From Desulfocurvus sp. (GTDB lineage: Bacteria > Desulfobacterota > Desulfovibrionia > Desulfovibrionales > Desulfovibrionaceae), in assembly GCF_023230885.1 (NCBI RefSeq), contig NZ_JALNWM010000024.1, positions 1 through 21,992 of the forward strand: a stretch of 21,992 nt of DNA, read 5' to 3'. This document shows positions 7,127 to 13,713 of this stretch, piece by piece. The notes below the pieces were generated by a model, which saw only the letters and a list, made by a program, of their open reading frames with translations, had not been told where the DNA came from and did no database searches. Positions within the stretch are counted from its first letter, which is position 1; every line of letters begins with the position of its first letter. Position numbers and translations under genes: made by a program.

Positions 7127-7507
7127 ATGAAACAACAGATCGACACCCCAAAGGCGCCAGCGGCGGTGGGTCCGTTTTCCCAGGGCATCAGGTCTGCGGG
7201 CACCCTGTACGTCTCGGGCCAGCTGCCCATCGACCCGGCCACGGGTGAACTGTGCGCGGGCGATATCGCGGACTGCGCCCGGCAGTCCCTGCGCAACCTC
7301 GCCGCCGTGGTCGAGGCTGCGGGGGCGACCCTGGACGATGTGCTCAAGGTCACCGTCTTCCTGACGGACATGGCCGACTTCGCCGCGGTCAACGCGGTCT
7401 ACGCCGAGTTCTTCACGGCGCCCTTCCCCGCGCGCAGCGCCTTTGCCGTGGCGGGGCTGCCCCTGGGCGCCCGCGTGGAGGCCGAGGCCATCGTGTCCCT
7501 GCCCTAG
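7127..7507 (+). CDS. RidA/YjgF-family enamine/imine deaminase
   Basis: 126 aa, the usual RidA length. Recognisable by APAAVGPFSQG, LYVSGQLPIDPATGEL, VTVFLTDMADFAAVNAVY and the C-terminal PARSAFAVAGLP...VEAEAIV. The Arg that binds the substrate carboxylate in canonical RidA is kept (Arg103), and Glu120 fits the catalytic glutamate position. The usual Tyr in GPYSQ is Phe17 and the usual Cys after RS is Ala. RidA proteins hydrolyse reactive 2-aminoacrylate-type enamines/imines to ketoacids and ammonia. The GGAG before ATG 7127 is well spaced, and the gene is third in the permease-MBL-ridA operon. Its stop TAG overlaps the stop of the convergent quinone reductase within a shared CTAG. Placement in a catabolic operon hints at a nitrogen-containing substrate. 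Confidence 0.88.
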   Translation: MKQQIDTPKAPAAVGPFSQGIRSAGTLYVSGQLPIDPATGELCAGDIADCARQSLRNLAAVVEAAGATLDDVLKVTVFLTDMADFAAVNAVYAEFFTAPFPARSAFAVAGLPLGARVEAEAIVSLP

Positions 7508-8154
7508 GCCCCCGGGCCGTCCGCCCCGGGCGGGGCCGGCGTGGTTCCGGCCCCGGGCGCCCGGCGCGGGAAGAGCCTGCGCATGGTGCCGTCCACCTCC
7601 TCCAGCCAGCGTTCGCGCTGGCTGGGGGAGGCCAGGCAGACCACGCCGAACGTCCGGCGGTGCACATCCTCCACCCCGCACAGGCCGAAAACACAATTCT
7701 TCCACAGCGTATCCAGCGGATCGCCGAAAACGGCCATCTCGCGCTCCGCCGGGGTGTTGGCGGTATTGAAGACCACCGCGCGCCGCGCGCGCAGCAGCCC
7801 CACGGGCACGCCCTCGCCCCCGTCGCCCTCCGCGAAACGATAGGCAACGTCCACGCGCACCACGCGGTCGATCCAGCCCTTGAGCACGGCGGGCGGCATG
7901 CCCCACCAGTTGGGATGCACCACGACGATGCCCTCGGCGGCCACCAGGTCGGCGCAATGGGCGCGCACCCCGGGCGGCAGCTCCGCCCCGCGCCCGGCCT
8001 CGCCGTCGGGCAGCACGGGGTCGAAGCCCTCGGCGCACAGGTCGTGGAAGGTCACCTCGTGGCCCTCGTCCTCAAGGGCGGCCACGGCTGCGGCGGCGAT
8101 GGAATGGTTCAGGCTGCCCGGCGTGGGGTGCCCGAGGATGACCAGCATGTTCAC
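7504..8154 (-). CDS. NAD(P)H-dependent flavodoxin-fold quinone reductase (NQO/MdaB/KefF-like)
   Basis: 216 aa. The family pattern is clear: MLVILGHPTPGSLNHSIAAA (phosphate-binding start of the flavodoxin-like fold), HPNWWGMPPAVLKGWIDRV (about 80-98, FMN/quinone site), then VVFNTANTPAE and VFGLCGVEDVHRR. Such enzymes pass two electrons from NAD(P)H to quinones or electrophiles using bound FMN or FAD; the exact acceptor is not predictable. GTG 8154 is preferred over the ATG two codons later because AAGGAG lies 6 nt before it. It follows ftsK by 36 bp and is last in the aroQ-efp-ftsK run. The C-terminal Pro/Gly/Ala tail is low complexity. A decayed second copy lies at 2903-3280. Confidence 0.88.
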   Translation of the reverse strand: MNMLVILGHPTPGSLNHSIAAAAVAALEDEGHEVTFHDLCAEGFDPVLPDGEAGRGAELPPGVRAHCADLVAAEGIVVVHPNWWGMPPAVLKGWIDRVVRVDVAYRFAEGDGGEGVPVGLLRARRAVVFNTANTPAEREMAVFGDPLDTLWKNCVFGLCGVEDVHRRTFGVVCLASPSQRERWLEEVDGTMRRLFPRRAPGAGTTPAPPGADGPGA

Positions 8155-8190
8155 GGGACGCTCCTTGCGCGGCGGGTGGCGGGCGGGAGG

Positions 8191-10347
8191 TCAGCCCTTG
8201 AGCACCGTCCGGGGCTTGGCGCCGTCCGCCGGGCCGATAACCCCGTCCTGCTCCATCTGCTCCACGAAACGCGCCGCGCGGTTGAAGCCGATGCGGAAGC
8301 GGCGCTGGATAAGGGAGATGGACGCCTTGCCCTGCTCCATGACGAAGGCCACGGCTTCGGGGTAGACCGGGTCGTCGGGGATGCCCTCCCCACCTCCGGG
8401 GCCGCCCTCGGCGCCCGAGTCCTGGGCGTCCTGGGCCTCGCGCGACCACTCGCCGAAATCCAGGCCATATTGGGGTTCGGCCCGGGCCTTCCAGAATTCG
8501 ATGACCCGCCCGATCTCCTCCTCGTCCACCAGGGCGCCGTGCAGGCGCACGGTCTTGCCGCCGCCGGGCTTGAAGAGCATGTCGCCCTTGCCCAGAAGGT
8601 GGTTGGCGCCGACGCCGTCCAGGATGGTCCGCGAGTCCTGGGGGGAGGTTACGGTGAAGGCGATGCGGCTGGGGAAGTTGGCCTTGATCAGCCCGGTGAC
8701 CACATCCACCGAGGGCCGCTGGGTGGCGATGATCATGTGGATGCCCGCCGCGCGCGCCAGCTGCGCCAGGCGCACGATGGAGGTCTCGACCTCCTTGCGC
8801 GCCGTGAGCATCAGGTCGGCCAGCTCGTCGATGACGATGACCAGCAGCGGCAGGGGCTCCAGGTCCGCGAACTCGGCGGCCTGCTCGGCGGACAGCCCGG
8901 CCAGCTTGCGGTTGAAGCCCTCGACGTTGCGCACGCCCAGGCGGGCCATGGCGTCGTAGCGCTTTTCCATCTCGTACACGGCCCAGTCCAGGGCGTTCTT
9001 GGCCAGGGCCATGTCCGTGACCACGGGGTGCACCAGGTGCGGGATGTCGGCGTAGACCGACAGCTCGATGCGCTTGGGGTCCACCAGGAGCAGCTTCACC
9101 TGCTCCGGCCCGGCCTTGTAGAGGAAGGACAGCAGGATGGAGTTCAGGCACACGCTCTTGCCCTGGCCCGTGGCACCGGCCACCAGCAGGTGCGGCATGC
9201 GCGCCAGGTCGGCCACATGGGGCTGGCCGTGGATGTCCTTGCCCAGGGCCAGGGTCAGCAGGGAGGGGGAGCCCGTGAACGCGGCGGACTGCATGATCTC
9301 GCGCAGGTAGACCGTCTGGCGCCGGGCGTTGGGGATCTCCACGCCCACGGTGTCGCGCCCGGCCAGGGGCGCCTCGATGCGCACCGCCGATGCCTTGAGG
9401 GCCAGGGCCAGATCGTCGGACAGGCCCGCGATGCGGCTGATCTTGACCCCCGGGGCGGGCTTGTATTCGAACATGGTCACCACCGGGCCGGGGACCACGT
9501 CCTGCACCTCGCCCTGGATGCCGAAATCGTTCAGGCAGGATTCCAGGCTGCGGGCCTGGGTGTCCAGGGTCTCCTTGGGGATGGCCGGGCCGTCGGCCGG
9601 GGGCTGGCGCAGGAAGTCGAGGGGCGGCGGACCGGCGGCGCGGGCGGCCTCGGCCGGAACCGGGGCGGGCGCCGGGGCGGGCGGTGCGGGCAGGGCCGAG
9701 GCCGCCCGGGAGCGCTTGCGCAGCACGGGCATGGCCTGGTCCGCGTCCGGCTGCGGGGCGCCCGGGGCCGGGGCGCGGCCCGGGGCCGCCTCGCGCAGCC
9801 GCTGGCGGCGGCCGCGCCGTTCGGCGAGCTTGCGCCCCAGGTCGAGCAGCCGCCCGCGCACGCGCTTGAACAGGCCGCCCCAGGTCAGGCCGGCCAGCAG
9901 CTGCAAGGCCACCACCAGGGCGAAGGCGCCCAGGAGCCCTGCGCCCACGGGCCGCAGGTAGAACAGGGCCTGGGTGTGCAGCACCTCGCCCATAAGCCCG
10001 CCGCCGGACACCGCCCCCAGGTGCAGGGCCGTCCGGGCCCAGGCCCCGGCGCAGAGCCCCGCGACGCAGACCAGCAGAAGGAACAGGCCCACCCAGCGCC
10101 ACCACGCCGGAAACAGCCGGGGCACGAAGTTGCCCACGGCCAGCATGGCGAAGGCCACGGGCACCAGGAAGGCCCCCAGGCCGAAGAGCACCACGAGAAG
10201 GTCGGCCGAATAGGCCCCGATCAGGCCCACGGCGTTGGCCACCTCGCGGCCCCTGCCCACGGCGTGGTTGAAGCTCGGGTCGGCCGGGCTGTACGTCACC
10301 AGGGACGCCATGAGCGCCACGGCCCAGAAAAGCAGGGCCAGGGCCAC
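8191..10347 (-). CDS. ftsK: DNA translocase FtsK
   Basis: 718 aa from the first standard start (GTG 10347). The N-terminal 165 or so residues hold about four membrane segments that anchor FtsK at the division septum. A Pro/Ala-rich linker (about 165-255) follows, then the alpha/beta motor with Walker A GATGQGKS (391-398) and Walker B LLVIVIDELADL (501-512). A winged-helix gamma domain (about 660-715, SLIQRRFRIGFNRAARFVEQM) reads polar sequences and activates XerD in known FtsK proteins. FtsK pumps DNA to clear the closing septum. The GTG has no SD; a strong GGGAGG (10391-10386) sits 8 nt before an in-frame ACG (10377), ten codons upstream, so the true start may be a noncanonical ACG. It lies between efp and nqo. 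Confidence 0.93.
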   Translation of the reverse strand: MALALLFWAVALMASLVTYSPADPSFNHAVGRGREVANAVGLIGAYSADLLVVLFGLGAFLVPVAFAMLAVGNFVPRLFPAWWRWVGLFLLLVCVAGLCAGAWARTALHLGAVSGGGLMGEVLHTQALFYLRPVGAGLLGAFALVVALQLLAGLTWGGLFKRVRGRLLDLGRKLAERRGRRQRLREAAPGRAPAPGAPQPDADQAMPVLRKRSRAASALPAPPAPAPAPVPAEAARAAGPPPLDFLRQPPADGPAIPKETLDTQARSLESCLNDFGIQGEVQDVVPGPVVTMFEYKPAPGVKISRIAGLSDDLALALKASAVRIEAPLAGRDTVGVEIPNARRQTVYLREIMQSAAFTGSPSLLTLALGKDIHGQPHVADLARMPHLLVAGATGQGKSVCLNSILLSFLYKAGPEQVKLLLVDPKRIELSVYADIPHLVHPVVTDMALAKNALDWAVYEMEKRYDAMARLGVRNVEGFNRKLAGLSAEQAAEFADLEPLPLLVIVIDELADLMLTARKEVETSIVRLAQLARAAGIHMIIATQRPSVDVVTGLIKANFPSRIAFTVTSPQDSRTILDGVGANHLLGKGDMLFKPGGGKTVRLHGALVDEEEIGRVIEFWKARAEPQYGLDFGEWSREAQDAQDSGAEGGPGGGEGIPDDPVYPEAVAFVMEQGKASISLIQRRFRIGFNRAARFVEQMEQDGVIGPADGAKPRTVLKG

Positions 10348-10440
10348 GATCTCGCGCAGCAGCTTGCCGGTATTCGTTGTTCCGTCCTCCCTGGGGGCGG
10401 CGCGGGCCGCCGGGGCCCGCGCCGGCAGGCGCCCGGGGCG

Positions 10441-11007
10441 CTATTTTTCGCGGCTGATGTAGGTGGAGGTGCGCGTGTCGACCTTGATGCGCTCGCCCTG
10501 CTCCACGAACAGCGGCACCTGGACCACGACCCCGGAGGACAGCTTGGCGGGCTTGGTGGCGCCGCTCACGGTGTCGCCCTTGACCCCGGGCTCGCACTCG
10601 GTGATCTCCATGACCACCGAGGCCGGGATGTCCAGGTCCAGGGGCGCGCCGTTGTACAGCAGCACCTTGACCTCGGAGCTCTCCACCAGGAAGCCGCCCT
10701 TGGAGCCGCACACGCTGGCCGGAATCTCGGTCTGCTCGTAGGTGCTCATGTCCATGAACACATAGGCGTCGCCAGCCTGGTAAAGATACTGCATGGTCCG
10801 GGTTTCCAGGTCGGGCTTGTTGACCTTCTCGCCGGAGCGCATGGTGTTGTCGAGAACCCGGCCGTTCAGCAGGTTGCGCAGCCGGGTGCGCATCATGGCG
10901 CCGCCCTTGCCGGGTTTGTGGTGCTGGTGTTCGAGAATTTCATACGGCACGCCGTCGATTTCGATCTTCATGCCGTTCTTGAACTCGCTGGTGGAGATCA
11001 TTGCCAT
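10441..11007 (-). CDS. efp: Translation elongation factor P
   Basis: 188 aa, standard length. The KOW-like domain I is at about 1-64, followed by two OB-fold domains (about 65-188). Domain I carries the tip loop HHKPGKGGAMMRTRLRNL; Lys34 is the residue modified in other bacteria. The C-terminal signature runs TKPAKLSSGVVVQVPLFVEQGERIKVDTRT. EF-P binds between the P and E sites and relieves stalling at consecutive prolines, a likely need in this proline-rich proteome. No EpmA/EpmB-type modification genes are seen here. ATG 11007 has GGAGG at 7-nt spacing. It follows aroQ by 25 bp, an arrangement compatible with one transcript. Confidence 0.96.
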   Translation of the reverse strand: MAMISTSEFKNGMKIEIDGVPYEILEHQHHKPGKGGAMMRTRLRNLLNGRVLDNTMRSGEKVNKPDLETRTMQYLYQAGDAYVFMDMSTYEQTEIPASVCGSKGGFLVESSEVKVLLYNGAPLDLDIPASVVMEITECEPGVKGDTVSGATKPAKLSSGVVVQVPLFVEQGERIKVDTRTSTYISREK

Positions 11008-11032
11008 GGACTATCCTCCGGAATGCGTTGTC

Positions 11033-11500
11033 TTAGGTGGTTGAAGGTTGCTTCAGGTGGCGCACCAGGGCGGCCACGCCCAGGGCGTAGGAATCGATGC
11101 CGAACCCGGCGACGACGCCGACCACCACGCGGGCCATGTGGCTTGTATGCCGCACGGCCTCGGGGCGGGCCCAGACGTTGGAGATGTGGACTTCCACGGC
11201 GGGCACGCCGATCCAGGCCAGGCAGTCGGCCAGGGCCAGGCTGGTGTGGGTGTAGGCGCCCGCGTTGAGCACCACGCCGTGCGTGCCCTCGGCCCGGGCC
11301 TGTTCCAGGCGGTCGATGAGCTGGCCCTCGCCGTTTTTCTGGTCGAAGCGCAGGGCCACCTCGTCGGCCCGGGGGCCGAGCAGCTCGCGCACCAGCCCGG
11401 GCACGGCGTCCATGCCCTGGCGGCCGTAGATTTCCGGCTGGCGCTGGCCCAGGTGGCCGAGGTTCGGGCCGTTGAGCACCAGGATGTCGTATCTGGGCAT
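11033..11500 (-). CDS. aroQ: 3-dehydroquinate dehydratase, type II
   Basis: 155 aa, typical of the small dodecameric type II enzyme, which converts 3-dehydroquinate to 3-dehydroshikimate in the shikimate pathway. Motifs in order: LVLNGPNLGHLGQRQPEIYG (mobile-loop Arg and catalytic Tyr), FDQKNGEGQLID, NAGAYTHTSLALADCL, then EVHISN, RPEAVRHTS and GVVAGFGIDSYALG. Two positions differ from the common pattern (NLNLLG reads NLGHLG, and QSNHEG reads DQKNGEG), but the catalytic Arg, Tyr, Glu and His positions look intact. ATG 11500 begins the first recognised family motif at once, with a weak SD before it. It heads the aroQ-efp-ftsK-nqo series and is divergent from engB. Confidence 0.92.
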   Translation of the reverse strand: MPRYDILVLNGPNLGHLGQRQPEIYGRQGMDAVPGLVRELLGPRADEVALRFDQKNGEGQLIDRLEQARAEGTHGVVLNAGAYTHTSLALADCLAWIGVPAVEVHISNVWARPEAVRHTSHMARVVVGVVAGFGIDSYALGVAALVRHLKQPSTT

Positions 11501-11550
11501 GGGTTCGTCCAGTGGGGGTTGGGCGGGCGGGCCGCCGGGTTGCCCCCCTG

Positions 11551-11577
11551 TGTATATGTTTCGCGCACGGTTGGCAA
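11551..11577 (-). promoter_or_regulatory. Promoter of the aroQ-efp-ftsK-nqo operon
   Basis: On the minus strand TTGCCA (11577-11572, 5 of 6 to consensus) is followed by TATACA (11556-11551) with a 15-bp spacer, about 50 bp before the aroQ start. The short spacer lowers confidence. Its -35 overlaps that of the opposing engB promoter. Confidence 0.5.
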
Positions 11578-11599
11578 ACACGGCGATGGTGTGCATACT
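11571..11599 (+). promoter_or_regulatory. Promoter of engB
   Basis: TTGGCA at 11571-11576 and CATACT at 11594-11599 are separated by exactly 17 bp, about 55 bp before the GTG start. The near-palindrome TTGGCAA (11571-11577) serves as the -35 on both strands. Confidence 0.5.
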
Positions 11600-11653
11600 G
11601 CCCCGCACGGCGCCGCCGCCCTGGCGCGCCGCACCCCACCCCGGAGCCCGCCC

Positions 11654-12310
11654 GTGACCCGACCGACCCTGGAACTGGAACGAACCGTCTACCTGCTGGA
11701 CCAGCTCGCCGCCCTGCCCGCGCCGCAGATCGCCCTGGCCGGGCGCTCGAACGTGGGCAAATCCTCCCTGGTCAACGCCCTGGCCGGGCGGCGCAAGCTG
11801 GCCAAGACCAGCGCCACCCCCGGCAAGACCCAGAGCCTGAACTTCTATCGCGCCCAGCCCTGGGGCTTCTATCTCGTGGACCTGCCGGGCTACGGCTACG
11901 CGCGGGTGAGCAAGACCGAGCGCGCCAAATGGGCCCGGCTGGTGGACGCCTACATCGCGAACAACCCCTGGCTGCGCGCCGTGGCGGTGCTGCTCGACGC
12001 GCGCCACCCCCCGCAGAAGAACGACATGGACCTCATCGGCTACATCCAGGGCAAAGGCGTGGCCGTGCTGCCCGTGCTGACCAAGGCCGACAAGACCAAG
12101 CAGCGCGACCGCGAGGCCGTGCGCAAGCAGTGGGCCCTGCTGCTGGACAGCGAAAAGCCCCTGGCCACCTCCAGCCAGACGGGCCTGGGCGTGGATGCCC
12201 TGTGGGCCGTGCTGCGCGAGGTCGCCCTTGGGCCCGGGGCCGGAGAGCCGCACGGGCCCGAGGGGGAGGAAAGGCCCGCGCCCGGGGCCGAGGCGCCCGG
12301 CGAGGCCTGA
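11654..12310 (+). CDS. engB: Ribosome-biogenesis GTPase EngB (YsxC/YihA)
   Basis: 218 aa. A TRAFAC GTPase required for large-subunit assembly in other bacteria. G1 is GRSNVGKSS (30-38), the G2 region is TPGKTQ (55-60), G3 is DLPGYGYA (from 76), G4 is TKAD (about 142-145) and G5 lies at TSSQTGLG. The family feature WARLVDAYIANNPWLRAVAVLLDARHPPQ is present in shortened form. GTG 11654 is chosen because GGAG lies 8 nt upstream and the conserved N terminus (LELERTVYLLDQL) follows; the upstream frame is open but unlike the family. The last 25 or so residues are a Gly/Pro/Glu-rich tail beyond the usual end. Divergent from aroQ and convergent with lptG. Confidence 0.92.
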   Translation: MTRPTLELERTVYLLDQLAALPAPQIALAGRSNVGKSSLVNALAGRRKLAKTSATPGKTQSLNFYRAQPWGFYLVDLPGYGYARVSKTERAKWARLVDAYIANNPWLRAVAVLLDARHPPQKNDMDLIGYIQGKGVAVLPVLTKADKTKQRDREAVRKQWALLLDSEKPLATSSQTGLGVDALWAVLREVALGPGAGEPHGPEGEERPAPGAEAPGEA

Positions 12311-12618
12311 GCCCGGCCCGCCCGGAGCGCAGGAGGCTGTGGAGCCGAACACGTCCCCGACCCGCGTCCGGCGCCCGGCCCGCCCGGAGCGCAGGACGCT
12401 GCCCGACCGGGGCGGCCGCTGCGCGGCGCGCAGGCCAAACCCCAGCGGGGAAGACAGCCGACCCGGGGTGCGCCCTGTCTGCGGCAAACGGGAGAACGAC
12501 TGGAGGGATCAATGCGCCCGGGCCGGGGTTCGCCCTGGCCCGCGCCCGCGCGAGGGACGCGGGGCGGCGGACAAGACGGGCCGGGGGATCGCCTGGGGCC
12601 GCGCCCCGGGCCCGGGGC
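12311..12618. other. Intergenic region between convergent engB and lptG with a direct repeat and a palindrome
   Basis: No gene is supported in these 308 bp; the open frames crossing it are composition artefacts. A 24-bp perfect direct repeat begins at 12311 and again at 12373, 62 bp apart, and matching resumes for 3 bases after one mismatch. A perfect 16-bp palindrome (GCCCCGGG then CCCGGGGC) at 12603-12618 abuts the lptG stop codon. No T-tract terminator is visible in either direction. Confidence 0.6.
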
Positions 12619-13713
12619 TCAGGCCGCCGTGGGCCGGTGGGGCCAGGCCGTCCAGGCCAGCCGTCCGCCCGCCAGGGCGTAGAAGACCATGTTGCCCAGC
12701 CACGCGCCCGCCCAGGGCGGCAGGATGCCCTTCTGGCCCAGGGTCACCCCGATCATGAACACCGCGTAGTAGGCGAAGGTGACCACCAGGGACAGGGCCA
12801 CGTTGAGGTACACGTTCTCGAACAGGGTGACCATGGCCAGGGCGATGAGCCCCATGGCCAGGACGCTGAAGGCGTAGGCCCATTTCATGTGCCACGAGGT
12901 CAGCAGGCGCTCGACGTTGGAACCCGAGGCGTCCAGCTCGCCGATGACCCGCGAGAGGGTCCAGATGGGCAGGTGCGAGGGGTCCTGCCCCGGGGCCACG
13001 AGCAGGAAGGTCGCCGGGTCCTGCTGGAAGGGCAGCTCCAGCTCGTCCACGGTCCTGGTGCTGAAGTCGCCGGGGTGCAACTCGCGCACGTCGACCAGCC
13101 GCCACAGGCCGGGGGCGGCCTCGGCGCGCGCGGCGGAGATGATCCGCCGCAGGGACTGGCGGTCGGCGTTCATCTCGAACACCGTGACCCCCGTGGCCGC
13201 GCCGCGCGCGGGCCACAGCCGGTCGAGCTCCACCACCCAGTCCCCGTCCTTGAACCAGATGTTGGCCAGCTCCTTCTTTTCCACGATGTTGCCGCGCACC
13301 TGCTCGGACCAGATGCGCCCGGCCTCGCGCTCGCCGTACACGCCAACGAACTGCGAGAACAGGAGCTGCCCCAGGCACCAGAGCAGGGAATACAGCACCA
13401 CGAAGCGCGTGAGCGAAGCCAGGGACACGCCCCCGGAGCGCAGGGCCAGCAGCTCGCGGCTGCGGGCCATGAGGCACAGCTGCACCACAACGGACACCAG
13501 GAACACGGCGGGCATGATCTGCGAGATGATCAACGGGATCTTGACCGCGAAATAGCGCAGCGCCGTGCCCAGGCCCAGCCCGGCCTCCATGAAGTCGTCC
13601 AGGCGGTCGAACAGGTCGCTCATGAGGTAGAGCGCCGTGCCCACGGCCAGGGTGGACAGCAGGTAGAACAGGTTCTGGCGCAGGAGATAGCGGGTCAGCA
13701 CCCTAGCGCGCAT
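12619..13713 (-). CDS. lptG: LPS export ABC transporter permease LptG
   Basis: 364 aa, YjgP/YjgQ family. LptF and LptG form the membrane part of LptB2FG, which extracts LPS from the inner membrane and passes it to LptC. Three membrane segments lie at about 13-33, 53-73 and 98-118. The periplasmic beta-jellyroll domain spans about 120-265 (ELANIWFKDGDWVVELDRLW), and three further segments occupy about 276-350. The family pattern LMARSRELLALRSGGVSLASL sits in the cytoplasmic coupling region. ATG 13713 overlaps the end of lptF by 11 bp, implying coupled translation. Called LptG rather than LptF from gene order and the N-terminal pattern (TRYLLRQNLFYLLSTLAVG). Confidence 0.9.
   Translation of the reverse strand: MRARVLTRYLLRQNLFYLLSTLAVGTALYLMSDLFDRLDDFMEAGLGLGTALRYFAVKIPLIISQIMPAVFLVSVVVQLCLMARSRELLALRSGGVSLASLTRFVVLYSLLWCLGQLLFSQFVGVYGEREAGRIWSEQVRGNIVEKKELANIWFKDGDWVVELDRLWPARGAATGVTVFEMNADRQSLRRIISAARAEAAPGLWRLVDVRELHPGDFSTRTVDELELPFQQDPATFLLVAPGQDPSHLPIWTLSRVIGELDASGSNVERLLTSWHMKWAYAFSVLAMGLIALAMVTLFENVYLNVALSLVVTFAYYAVFMIGVTLGQKGILPPWAGAWLGNMVFYALAGGRLAWTAWPHRPTAA

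Noticed and set aside
7252..11268. A plus-strand open frame of over 1,300 codons antisense to nqo, ftsK and efp
   Set aside because: It is low complexity (Gly/Ala/Gln/His/Arg-rich), matches no family, and mirrors well-conserved minus-strand genes. High GC suppresses stops in antisense frames.
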